Shown here: in pieces, positions 54,892-64,000 of the stretch
Layout: every line of letters begins with the position of its first letter
Position numbering within the stretch: the first letter of the stretch is position 1
Source: Rattus norvegicus
Lineage: Eukaryota > Chordata > Mammalia > Rodentia > Muridae
Length of the DNA stretch: 64,000 bases
Direction of reading: 5' to 3'
NCBI RefSeq assembly: GCF_036323735.1
Contig: NC_086028.1
Coordinates: forward strand, 19,803,501-19,867,500
Notes under the pieces: model-generated
Database searches by the model: none
What the model was told of the DNA's origin: nothing
Seen by the model: the letters and a program-made list of their open reading frames with translations, nothing else
Position numbers and translations under genes: made by a program

Positions 54892-56842
54892 ACGGGAGGG
54901 CTGGGTACTGAGCAATGTGGCACAGACTCAGGGGACCAAGAATGACGGGGATGTTGGAAACTACTATTATGGACAGGGCACCTAGTGAAACCTCACCGAA
55001 TCTGCATGACTAACAATTTGCTGCTTAACTATGGTCTCTACTGAAAAATGGAAATCTATCATTCTCACAAAGCCAGTGCTGAGGAGATGACCAAGTACCA
55101 AAGTGATGACTACATTAAATTCTTGTGTCCTATTTGCCCAGATAACATGTCTGAATATAGCAAGCAGATGCAGAGATTCAACATGGGTGAGGACTGTCTG
55201 GCATTTGATGGCTTATTGAGTTCTGTCAGTTGTCTACGGGTGGCTGTGAAACTCAATAAGCAGCAGACGGATTTTGCTGTGAACTGGGCTGGGGACCTGC
55301 ACCATGCAAAGAAGTTTGAAGCATCTGGCTTCTGTTACGTCCATGATATCATCTTGGCCATCCTGGAACTGCTAAAGTACCACCAGAGGGTGCTGTATCT
55401 TGACTTTGATATTCACCATGGTGATGGTGTGGAAGAGGCCTTCTATACTACAGACCGGGTCATGACTGTGTCTGTTCATAAATACGGGAGAGTACTTCAC
55501 AGGAACTGGGGACTATGGGATATTGGGGGTGGCAAAAGCAAGTACTGTGCAGTTAATTACACACTGTGAGATGGCATTGATGATGAGTCCTATGAAGCCA
55601 TCTTCAAGCCAGTCACGTCCAAAGTAATGGAGATGTTCTAGCCTAGTGCAGTGGTCTGGTCTTATAGTGCGGCTCAGACTCCCAGGCTGGGGATCAGTTA
55701 GGGTTGCTTCAATCTGACCATCAAAGGGCATGCCAAGTGTGTGGAGTTCACGAAGAGTTTCAACTTGCCTCTGCTAATTCTGGGAGGAGGTGACTACACC
55801 ATCCGTAATGCTGCTTGGTGCTGGACTTAAGAAACAGCCGTGGCCCTGGACACAGAGACTTTGGACCAGATTTCAAGCTTCGCATTAGCCCTTCCTAACC
55901 AGAACACTAATGAATACCTGGAAAAGATCAAACAGAGATCCTGAGAACTTGAGAATGCTGCCCCATGACCCTGGAGTCCAAACACAGGCCATTCTCGAGG
56001 ATGCCATCCCAGAAGACAGCGGTGATGAGGATGAGGAAGACCCTGACAAACTCATCCCCATCTGCTTCTCTGACAAACGCATTGCCTGTGAGGAAAAATT
56101 CTCTGATTCCAATGAGGAGGGAGAAGGCGGTCATAAAAACTCTTCTAACTTCAAAAAACATCCATGAGTCAAAACAGAGGATGAGAAAGAGAGAGATCCC
56201 AAAGAGAAAAAAGAAACAACAGAAGAGGAGAAAACCAAGGAGGAGAAGCCAGAAGCCAAAGGGGTTAAAGAAGAGGTCAAGTTGGCCTGAGCAACGTCTG
56301 CAGCTCCATCATCTCCCCAAGTCCCTCACTTTCCCTCAATTTCTCAGATTTTATATGTTCTATTCTTCTGTGTATTTATATAAAATATGTTAACTATAAC
56401 ATCCACAGGGACTAGATAGGAACCAGGGCCAGGGCCCAGGGCAGTGGTGCTGGAGAACTCTTCCCAGATCTTCCTTGTCCGTCCTGCCCCAGGTCTGAGT
56501 TTTGAACCACATAGGATCTGAGTGGAAAGAAAGAAACCAGAGTACAAAATTCTGAACTGCCAAGTGCCTGCTTAAGAGCTCTGCTAAAATGCCCTTGTCA
56601 AGTTTTTTTAGAAGGGGTGACTGGGTCTTCTGGGATCCCTTTTCAGGCTTGGGTAATATCAGCCATTTTCAGATTGGTTCTGTTTCTACCTCCCCACCCA
56701 ACCTGGGCAAGCAGAAAAACTTACATGGCCCCGTCTTCCCCCAATTCTGTAGGTGCAGGTTGTTGACCTAGCTTCCTTTTTGAGATACTTTCATTCTGTG
56801 GGATGCTTTGTAAGAAAACAGCGCATCTCTATAAAAAAAAAA
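54892..56842 (+). pseudogene. Hdac1: HDAC1 processed pseudogene (histone deacetylase 1), multiply broken
   Basis: This is an intronless copy of the whole HDAC1 mRNA. The parent is a zinc-dependent class I deacetylase of the NuRD, Sin3 and CoREST complexes. The start region is at 54915 (ATG kept, then about 20 bp missing and out of frame). A 173-codon stretch from 55048 reads MEIYHSHKASAEEMTKYQ ... NWAGDLHHAKKFEASGFCYV ... DIHHGDGVEEAFYTTDRV and keeps the His-His pair and the HHGDG metal-site text. Within it, by comparison with remembered HDAC1, a 1-nt loss (near 55213) and a 14-nt loss (near 55242) cancel out to restore frame. Damage includes an early TGA at 55567-55569 (CGA to TGA), TAG at 55639-55641 and loss of about 40 nt near 55855. 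The acidic tail returns and ends GVKEEVKLA with TGA at 56288-56290. The 3'UTR follows, with a decayed polyadenylation signal (aagaaa, 56812-56817) and A-tail (56833-56842). The flanks aaaagcaaagcatttg (54871-54886) and aaagagcaaggcacattt (about 56838-56855) may be a worn target duplication. Not functional. Confidence 0.97.
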
Positions 56843-56859
56843 GAGCAAGGCACATTTAA

Positions 56860-57425
56860 CTCGAAGTGGGTTATGCGTGTAGCCTTTACACTAACTACAT
56901 CATGCAAAGCTTGAGGGACTAGTTGGAAAGCTTGAAGAAGTGCTACTCCGGTGTTTGAAAACTATCACCCAGTGCAGCAAAGAAGCTTACCCTTCACAAA
57001 CAGATCAACTCGTGACATATGTGCTCATTATCTTTGTCACCTTCATTTTACTCGATAATGTAAGAGAAAGCATAAACCCCCATTCATCAGAAACCACACC
57101 TGGAAATGGGGTTGTTAAACGTTCATCAACACTACCGAATCAAGCCCACGAAATTTATGCAAAAGAGGGGCCCCGTTCATCTGATTAAGATCCCTTATTA
57201 CACTTAAATTGCGTCTTTTCTCTCTCTGGAACATGTTCACATAACTTTCACTCATGGAGTTGGCAGACCTTCTTTCGTCTTGCTATGGTCTGCTTAAAGC
57301 TGTTTTTAAATTGGTATAAATACCTGTCATTTTGTGCTGTGACACGCCGTCATGGCGGTGACCCTCTTAAAGTCAGAACCCACACTACAGTTATTCCTTT
57401 CTTTAGTGTTTCGTTTGAAAGATGG
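56860..57425. other. Unique sequence, no gene seen
   Basis: A plus-strand frame of 82 codons (56940-57188) is unrecognised. Otherwise blank. Confidence 0.4.
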
Positions 57426-57429
57426 GCTT

Positions 57430-57655
57430 AGAGGGCAGAAAGAGTGCTCTTTGGTGAAGGACACGTTCTGCCCTTTCAGAGGACCAGAGTTCAGTTCCCA
57501 GCGCTCACTGTGGGCCGCTCACAACCACCTGTAACTACAGCTCTGGGTACTGTGATGCCGCCTCCTGGCCTTTATAGGAACAAGCACACATGTGTGTGCA
57601 CACACCCATGCAGGCACAAACACACACACGTACTCATACACATATACACACACAA
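57430..57655 (+). mobile_element. B3-type SINE, plus strand, with (CA)-rich tail
   Basis: 'ctgccctttcagaggaccagagttcagttcccagcgctc', 'gccgctcacaaccacctgtaactacagctctggg', then aca/cac-rich DNA to 57655. Confidence 0.88.
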
Positions 57656-57659
57656 GTAA

Positions 57660-58340
57660 ATCATTTTTTTATGCTCATGGGCCACTGTAGAAGAAGATGC
57701 ATCACGATTTATAAGAGCCAGAGGGTAGGGAAGACCAGGGCAAAACAATGTCTTCTGGACGTGACTGGACCACTGCACTTACAAACCCACAGCGATGGTG
57801 GCTGCCTACATAAGACTACAAGATCAACATTCTGACATGGGAGCGGGAGGGCCTCACAAGCCCCACCCTTAACAGAGAAGCTATTGACAGTACATGGCTT
57901 CTGGGGAAGGGAAAGTTAAAGATCCCAGTAAGGTCAACCACACTTCAGGACAAAGCCCCACACCCACACTGTATGAGCAACAGAAATTGAACTTGGTAGA
58001 GTTTTTTTTTTTTCCCACGGAGGAGGTGGGGAGGTAAAAGTGGAGGTAACTTCCAGGAGGAGTTAAGGGGAAGAATTGTGGGTGATATGTTCAAATTGCA
58101 TTGTATAAAAATCCTTAAAAAATGAATAAAATATTTCGTTGGGGGCAAACCGTAATACTTTATCAGGGTTACTATCAGGAAAATCGAGACTAGATGCATC
58201 CACTGTGCAGATGCATATAATATGCACTTGGTGCAGGTTAGCTGCCGTAACTGTTAGCAATTTGCATGGTATTAGGACCATCTCCACCATGCTTAGTGCA
58301 GTGGCAGCCAAGATCCCCTAACATTCCCTGGCCCACAGGA
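57660..58340. other. No gene seen
   Basis: Unique sequence downstream of the RPS10 retrocopy's 3' end. It includes 'ataaaaatccttaaaaaatgaataaaat' near 58105-58132, which may be an old L1 end. Confidence 0.4.
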
Positions 58341-58341
58341 G

Positions 58342-58356
58342 GCACACTGGAGTTTT
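58342..58356. repeat. Target duplication of RPS10 retrocopy (3' side)
   Basis: gcacactggagtttt here and ctaccctggagtttt at 58942-58956 agree at 12 of 15 bases, with ctggagtttt identical. The T's here overlap the poly(A) in reverse. Confidence 0.85.
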
Positions 58357-58941
58357 TTTTCCACGTTTTTCTTTAAAGTTTATTCAACACAACATAATCT
58401 CCAACTTCACTGAGGCGGCTGACCACGTCCATGACCGAAACCTCCTCTAAACTGGAACTCCGTTGCTGAGCCAGCCCCAGCCTCAGCTTTCTTGTCAGCT
58501 CCAGGGGGCACAACGCTCCTTCTGTAGGTGTCTCTGTCTGCCTCCCCTCTTGTGAATCTTGCAGGCCGCTCACCCTCTGGACCTTTGGGCCTAGGCCTGC
58601 CAGTCTCAGGACGGCTGCGGCGCAGGGTGGCCGGCACGATCTCCGGAGGTAGGTGCAGGTAATCTCGGAGGTACTGGATGCCCTCATTCGTGAGGTACCA
58701 GTAGAAATGTCTCCAAGCAAACTGCTCCTTCACGTAGCCTCGAGACTTGAGAGACTGCACGGCCTTCATGACGTGAAGGTTGGGCACGTTCTTGTCTGCC
58801 AGCTCGGGGTGTTTGGGCATGTGGACGTCTTTTTTGGCAACCATCACCCCTTCCTTAAAAAGGAGTTCATAGATGGCAATCCGGTTCTTCTTGGGCATCA
58901 ACATTGCGGCGGCTGCAGGGTCCGAGGCGGAGGCTGGAAAG
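58357..58941 (-). pseudogene. Rps10: RPS10 (eS10) full-length retrocopy with intact 165-codon frame
   Basis: The frame 58904 to 58407 (minus) encodes all 165 residues of small-subunit ribosomal protein S10, from MLMPKKNRIAIYELLFKEG through VPNLHVMKAVQSLKSRGYVK and WRHFYWYLTNEGIQYLRDYL to GGFGHGRGQPPQ. There is no stop or frameshift. From memory about five residues differ from the usual mammalian protein (for example Met to Val in VMKAMQ, Leu to Pro in KGLEGE, Leu to Phe in ARLTRG, Ala to Val in RRSAVP, Arg to His in GFGRGR). The 5'UTR is 37 nt and begins CTTTCC, a 5'TOP start. The 3'UTR has AATAAA (58379-58384 in reverse) and a residual A tail (58353-58360). It has no introns. The flanking duplication and the TT/AAAA cut site (58957-58958 into 58956 in reverse) show L1-mediated insertion. 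Parent function is in the 40S ribosome head near the mRNA entry. Whether this copy is transcribed is unknown: no promoter came with it. Confidence 0.97.
58407..58904 (-). CDS. Intact RPS10-like open frame within the retrocopy
   Basis: 165 codons plus TAA-class stop, with ATG at 58902-58904. The start is the parent start and follows GCCGCCGCA-like leader bases (a fair initiation context). The whole winged-helix S10 domain and the Gly/Arg/Gln-rich tail are present. Neighbouring DNA is unrelated. Retention of the frame may mean youth, not selection. Treat as potential coding until substitution pattern and expression are tested. Confidence 0.6.
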   Translation of the reverse strand: MLMPKKNRIAIYELLFKEGVMVAKKDVHMPKHPELADKNVPNLHVMKAVQSLKSRGYVKEQFAWRHFYWYLTNEGIQYLRDYLHLPPEIVPATLRRSRPETGRPRPKGPEGERPARFTRGEADRDTYRRSVVPPGADKKAEAGAGSATEFQFRGGFGHGRGQPPQ

Positions 58942-58956
58942 CTACCCTGGAGTTTT
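58942..58956. repeat. Target duplication of RPS10 retrocopy (5' side)
   Basis: Partner of 58342-58356. In reverse the junction reads ...ctt|aaaactccag, the L1 endonuclease type TT/AAAA site. Confidence 0.85.
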
Positions 58957-58959
58957 AAG

Positions 58960-60385
58960 TTCCCAAATATGCCATCTTTTTAACATATGGAATGCACCAA
59001 TGACCAAAGAGCTAAAACAAAACCGCTTCTAATGTCTCTAGCACAAGATGTTTGGTGATGTAGTGATACAAAGAGGAGTCAGACATAAACAGGACTCCCC
59101 GCTGCAAAGGGCTCACGATCTGGCTGAGGGGCTCGCCCTACCGTAAGTGCCAGGGTGTTAGCGATGAGAGAAGATACTGTTTTCTATGATGACAGGGAGG
59201 GACTGAGGGGGAGGTCCGTCCCTCTGCCTCTCACTCTTTACAGATCGTTTTCTCTCTGTGAAATACCCTCAACCCCTCTCACTTATATAGACCAGGAAAG
59301 GCGCTCACATCTGGAATGACTAGTGCAAATGTTGCTATATGAACAGCTCCGAGAATCCCCGGAGACACTGGCAGCTTCCATTCTGAAAAGCCTTTCCAAA
59401 TTCCTAACAATTACAAATGGCATTCTCACATCCCATAAAGTGCTGCAGCAAGCCACGCTGGGAATGTTTTCACATCCTTAGTAATGTTCTCCGTGTCTGA
59501 GGGGGACATCTGCCTAGAGTGTGCTTGATGTGCATTGTAACAAGAAGCCTCCCGAAAGTGAGGCTGAACCAGGTCCATGCAAAATGACCTCACCACATCT
59601 CTGTGGGCCTCTTCTCTCTGCACCTCCTGTGATAGCTCTGATCTATGAGGTGCTGGAGGACCCTCCTCAAGAAGGGTCTGGAGAGAAAGCATGATACCTG
59701 AAGAATGGGTTTTCAATATTCGTCAGCTACCCAGAGAGGTCCACATAATCAGTGAGTTGAGTTTTGGGACTGGGAGGTAGAACTAATATCAGATGGTATC
59801 TTTCCTTCCCTTCAGAGTTAGGTTTCTGAGAAAGCCAGTAACTAGCTGGGCCATGAGTGGCAACACCGTCAAAGAAGTATGTCCTGATGGTGGCCCACTA
59901 AGCATCTTCTTCCTTATTCCTCATCTAGAGCGTGAGGTGAACACAGAGAAAATGGGTCAGGCCAATAAATTGCCAGCTAACAAACCATGGTTAGTACATC
60001 ATTGTGCCTAGCTCAAAGGCCTGTGAGAAAAACACAGAGATTAGTTTCCTGGCTTTGATCTCTGTACAACACAGAATGGCTTGTCAGTGGATGCTAGTAC
60101 ATGATCACTAAATGGAGCTGCTGAATTTCCTCCTCAGAGAACCAGTTAGAGTGAGAGAAAAGAACAGATTTTTCTGGGCAAAGGACTTTGTTACTGGGGG
60201 TGGTCAACGTCTTGAGCAATGGTAAAGACTTCTCCATATTTTCATATCCATGCCTCAGATAAAATTCTGACATCACTGGGCCCCCAGTACCAGGGTCTCC
60301 TCCCACCCTGCCTTTGTCTCTTCTGCCCCTATTGTTCTTTCTTTCTCGTCACCTCCTCTCTTTCCTTTACATCACCTTTCCATCG
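58960..60385. other. Unique sequence, no gene seen
   Basis: A minus frame of 96 codons (59426-59716) and plus frames of 66-72 codons are unrecognised. Confidence 0.45.
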
Positions 60386-60391
60386 TATTCC

Positions 60392-60802
60392 TGTGCTAGC
60401 TGGTTTCATGTCAACTTGACACAAGTTAGAGTCATCCAAGAGGAGGGAGCCTCAATTGAGAAAGTGCTTTCATAAGATCAGACTTAGGTAACCTGTAGGG
60501 CATTTTCAAAATTAGTGATTGATGGGGGAGGGCCCAGTCCATCATGGGTGGGGCCAACCCTGGACAGGTGGTTCTAAACAAAAGTAGGCTGGGCAAGCCA
60601 TGACATGGAAGCCAGTAAGCAGTACCCACCATGGCCTCTGCCTCAGTTCCTGCCTCCGAGTTCCTACTCTGTTTGAGTTACTGTTCTGATTTTCTTCAGT
60701 GATGAAAGGTGTCAAAGAAGTATAAGCCTAAGAAACCCTTCCCTCTCCAAGTTGCTTTGGTCATGGTGTTTCATGACAGCCATAGTAACCCCGACAAAGA
60801 CA
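60392..60802 (+). mobile_element. Solo LTR of shared-terminus family
   Basis: Starts TGTGCTAGCTGGTTTCATG and ends ...catagtaaccccgacaaagaca. The 3' end (tttggtcatggtgtttcatg) matches the terminus of the LTRs at 13922, 28312 and (antisense) 1292 and 5963. The flanking 5-mers attcc and atttc differ at one base and may be a target duplication. Confidence 0.6.
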
Positions 60803-60882
60803 ATTTCTCTGATTTTTCTTTTTCACAATTACTTTTGAGTGCTGAGTATGTGTTGATGTGATGGTAAACCAGATGGCTACAG

Positions 60883-60942
60883 TTTGTCCTTTTAAAAAGT
60901 AAATGCTGCAATGAACTAATCTGTCATCCAAGTTACTACTTG
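60883..60942 (-). repeat. Inverted copy of an unnamed repeat (arm 1)
   Basis: Its reverse complement matches 61519-61580 over about 60 bp (caagtag-tacttggatg-cagattagttcatt-cagcattta). The surrounding sequence may be the same family more diverged. Confidence 0.8.
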
Positions 60943-60969
60943 AGCAAATCAATGATTATAAGACGTAAC

Positions 60970-61150
60970 AAGGAGCTGGAGAGGTGGCTCAGTGGTTAAG
61001 AGCACTGGCTGCTCTTCCAGAGGACCCAGGTTCAATTCCCAGCAAGCACATGGCAGTTCACAACTGTCTGCTACTCCAGTTCCAGGGCATCTGACACATA
61101 GACATATATGCAAGCAAAGCATTGATGCACATAAAATAAAAATCAATAAA
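60970..61150 (+). mobile_element. B3/B2-type SINE, plus strand
   Basis: 'ggagctggagaggtggctcag', 'gagcactggctgctcttcca', 'ggttcaattcccagcaagca', 'tgctactccagttccagggcatctgacac' and an aataaaaatcaataaa tail. Confidence 0.92.
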
Positions 61151-61156
61151 TGAGGA

Positions 61157-61192
61157 AAGCAACAGCAACAACGACGACGACAACAACAACAA
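61157..61192. repeat. (CAA/CGA)n trinucleotide tract
   Basis: agcaacagcaacaacgacga followed by cgacaacaacaacaa. Confidence 0.9.
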
Positions 61193-61194
61193 GG

Positions 61195-61760
61195 CCCTGC
61201 CCCTTGCCTGCTATGTGGTGGCTTCAGTGAGGGAGAGACCCCTTGTCCTCCATTTTACCCTCAGCATCTACACCAGGCTGAAGAGTTGGTCCCAACAGAG
61301 TCATGAGACAGAATAGCTGTCCCTCACCTGCTGCAGCACTAAGAAGAGCAGGCCCTGCACTTCATCTCGGCAGCACAGTACGATTGGCCTTTTGATAGTG
61401 ATGCAGGCGAGCTAGCTCGAGGGTGTGAGCATGGGAGAGCTGGCCCAGCAACTTGTCTGCCATTATGGTGGCATAGGTGAGGAAGAGCTGTCCAGCCCCT
61501 ACCCTTTGCCACCAAAGGCAAGTAGTTACTTGGATGGCAGATTAGTTCATTACAGCATTTACCTTTTAAAAGTACAAACAGAAGAGCTGTCCCAAGATCC
61601 TCAGAGTAAGAGATCTGGCTCTGCCCATCACCTGCTGCATCCCTTGGGAGAGCAGGCCCTGCATCTCACCTGGGCAGCACAGTAGAGCTCCTAGGAGGGG
61701 CTGCTGGTGAGTCAGCCCCGAGGGCATGAGAGCTGGACAGCCAATAGGATAACCATATTA
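61195..61760. repeat. Unnamed rodent repeat with about 300-bp direct internal duplication
   Basis: 61316-61446 and 61620-61742 share 'cacctgctgca', 'gagcaggccctgca', 'ggcagcacagta' and 'cgagg(g)' landmarks in the same order about 300 bp apart. The segment 61519-61580 between them is also found inverted at 60883-60942. I cannot name the family. No reading frame is conserved between copies. Confidence 0.7.
61519..61580 (+). repeat. Inverted copy of an unnamed repeat (arm 2)
   Basis: Reverse-complement partner of 60883-60942. See that entry for the alignment. Confidence 0.8.
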
Positions 61761-61764
61761 GATA

Positions 61765-63125
61765 CCCATTAGGCCTAGATCTAGGGCTTAGAATTGGCCC
61801 ACCCCAACATCTACCCCATCAATAAACTGCTGGAGTTCATGAAGAGGCCGGTCCCACAGATCCAAACTACAGGATCCTATGACACAAGGCAACAACAAGA
61901 TATTTAAGAGGAGTCCCAGTGAGGTTCCAGTATTGATAGAGTAGCAGAAGCCAGAGGCCTCAAACCAGACCGACAAGTCATTGCAATGAACATTTGCAAA
62001 GAAGTGTGAACAAAAGGATATAGTGTGGGCCACACTGACATTCTACAGCTCCCACAATGCGATTTCTTTTCTCTGCTGTGGGGAAGGTTGCATGGGTGGA
62101 GGGCAGATACAAGCAAAGGGGGAGATGGGTAGGATTGGGGTGCATGATGTGAAATTCACAAAGAACTAAAACTGTTAAAAAAAGAAAATAGTTCATAAAA
62201 AAATAAGATGCGGTAAATGATATGAACTCATCATACCAAGAAGAAAGGGAAGAACTGTAGGAGGAATGTAAACATTTATTTGGATACCTAATGTCTCTAA
62301 AGAAAGATGTCTTTGGATGTAGCAGTTCACTCGAGCCCTTTAAAGGCCTGAGGTGAGAAGCAGGTGGAGAAGGGGAAGGGAGAAAAGAAGGTGAAAGTTC
62401 ACCCAAAACTACCTAAAGAAGTGGCTCTTTGCTGTGACAAGAAAGGGCAACCCAAGCCACTGTCTAGCGGCTCATCTGACCTATTGGTTCAAATTTTGCA
62501 GACACATACGCCAGGCACGCAGGTGGCAGGCGTGGACGCAAGTGCACAAAATGGTCACTTCCTAGACTGTCATGTTCAGAATCTCAATGTCTTCCAGGGT
62601 TCAGTAGTACAATGAACGGTCCTTGGAATGTTGGTTCGAGGAGAGCACCAGGGCCCAGTTACTGTTTCTGGCCTATTTGCTCAGCAGACTAATTATCGTA
62701 CAGGTCATAGCTGCGAAGGCAGTGGGTCAGGGGACAAACCCCTTGTACCCAATCCAAGGCCTTTGCTCTTTAAAATCCGTATAAGCAATGAGCTTTCAGG
62801 TTAAATGCATCCTATCTCATCCTAATTTATTTATCCAAAGGTCTTCCATAGCTCTCCGTGCTTCTTAAAGCAGATGAACAAATCCCTAGATGGCAGAGAA
62901 ATGAAGGATAGATGTAATTTGAATAATCATTATAACGGATACTTTAAAAAGCATTAGCTTTCTATTAATAAACAAACCCATCCTTTCAGTAAATCTATTT
63001 CATTAAAGCCACTTTCTTAGTAAATATTACAGGAGCAATACATGTAAATACAGTGAAGATGTGAGGCTATAAAAGTGGCAGAAACCTATAAAGCGCCAAT
63101 TTAGAGTTTGTCCAGCTTAATTTAT
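61765..63125. other. Unique sequence, no gene seen
   Basis: A minus frame of 142 codons (61978-62406) is Pro/Ser/Leu-rich and not recognised. No exon evidence. Confidence 0.4.
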
Positions 63126-63139
63126 ACTCCATTTATACT

Positions 63140-63570
63140 CCTCTCCTCAAAAATTAATACGTGGAAGCCCTGGTCCCAAGTCCTTCCAAATGCAAGCGCA
63201 GCTCGAGATGAGTGTCTTTACTGAGGCATTCCAATTAAAATGAGACCATTAGGACTGTCGGTGGTCTTACTAGTGTCCTTATGAAATTTGAGAAGTTTGG
63301 ACACCAAGACAGGTAAACATAATGAAAATACAATGTGGAGATGCCAGGGAGAGGGCAACCATGTATATAACCAAGGAGTGAAGAAGCAGAATGCCCCTTC
63401 CATTTTCCAGAAGGCATCAACCCTGCTAACACTATTATTGGTCTCTAGAGATATCAGATAGTCCACTCCTGTGACTCAAGCCATCCAGTTGATGAGACAC
63501 CAGGAAAACAACCCTAGTGATTTCATACAGAATTTGCCTTCATATACTGGAAGCCAGTTGGAAACTGAAA
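63140..63570 (+). mobile_element. Ancient MaLR LTR (MLT1-like)
   Basis: 'taatacgtggaagccctggtccc', 'attaaaatgagaccattagg', 'ctagtgtccttatgaaatttgagaagtttggacacc', 'gagatgccagggagagggcaaccatgt' and 'cagaaggcatcaaccctgctaacac' follow MLT1/MST order. It is shared by most mammals and old. Confidence 0.72.
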
Positions 63571-63574
63571 AGAT

Positions 63575-64000
63575 GTTCCTCATTCTTCAAGTAAAATAAC
63601 GGACATACCATTAGCTTTGGAATCTGATTTCTTTGTGCCACATTCCATGAGGGTAACAGCAGTCCCTAACTTGGGAAATCTCCCTAGAAATAAAGTCCCC
63701 CAATCACCGTTCCGTTCTCTCCTTTGCTCACTCTAAGACTCCGTGTTTGGAAAGCACTATGTCTCCGAGGATTCCAAAAATGTCAATCATCTCCACAGCT
63801 GGATGGAAGGAGAGTAAAGGCAGGTCCCATGGGGAAGTAAAGAGGTTGGAAGAGCTGTCTAGACAGACAGCCTCAATATTTAAACTTGTCTGTACATACG
63901 TGAATGATCCCAGAAGCTCCCAATGCTACACTGGCCTCCAGACAGTCTCTTGAGAGAGGAGGGGGTTGGCCACCAAACACGTTGCTTGATGGTGGCAGCG
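63575..64000. other. No gene seen
   Basis: Unique sequence to the end of the window. Confidence 0.4.

Noticed and set aside
55928..56161. Minus frame over the HDAC1 tail
   Set aside because: Antisense shadow of the Glu/Asp/Lys-rich HDAC1 C-terminus.
54892..56842. HDAC1 as a functional gene
   Set aside because: No introns, an early stop at 55567, a second at 55639, several indels, and a poly(A) remnant: a processed pseudogene.
61350..61400. U6-like snRNA ('cggcagcacagta')
   Set aside because: Only the short ggcagcaca text fits. The rest of U6 is absent, and the same text recurs at 61673 inside the unnamed repeat.

Overview
The window is mammalian nuclear DNA, almost certainly rat (Rattus). 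The main reason is two near-intact ID SINEs of the young rat type (9416-9514 and 18002-18098). Many B1, B2 and B3/B4 SINEs, a rodent L1 with its 3' end at 35.2 kb, rodent LTR elements and long (CA)n, (GA)n and (GT)n microsatellites agree with this. I found no multi-exon gene, no conserved exon outside retrocopies, no bacterial-type gene and no functional RNA gene. Most open frames fall in repeats or are chance frames. The window reads as intergenic or deep intronic DNA.

Layout. 0-2.5 kb is a mosaic of minus-strand L1 3'UTR/ORF2 pieces, with a 250-bp inverted duplication and a nested LTR piece. 5.2-6.4 kb holds B1 and B2/B3 pieces, a (CT)n(GT)n tract and a solo LTR. 7.1-8.4 kb is a 29-bp minisatellite of about 45 units, the most unusual structure here. 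9.4-11.1 kb has an ID element and a 5'-truncated RPL13 retrocopy. 13-25.4 kb is mostly unique sequence with scattered SINEs, old L1 and microsatellites. 26.7-30.5 kb has an RMER17-like LTR, then a structurally complete non-autonomous LTR element with 5-bp target duplications. 35.2-37.8 kb is a 5'-truncated minus-strand L1. 38-51 kb is largely unique, with MIR and MaLR fossils. 52-53.5 kb is LTR-derived. 54.9-56.8 kb is a broken HDAC1 processed pseudogene, and 58.36-58.94 kb is an RPS10 retrocopy with a fully intact reading frame. 60.4-62 kb holds another LTR and a repeat-rich block with direct and inverted internal copies. 63.1-63.6 kb is an ancient MaLR LTR.

The genes do not form a pathway. 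The three gene-derived sequences are independent L1-mediated insertions of mRNAs: RPL13 (minus), HDAC1 (plus) and RPS10 (minus). The points most worth following are the minisatellite, which is open in all three forward frames and whose main unit classes differ at CpG sites; the intact RPS10 retrocopy; the complete LTR element; and a set of LTRs in both orientations sharing one 3' terminus. Repeat family names given from memory are hedged. Boundaries without a stated target duplication are accurate to about 10-30 bp.
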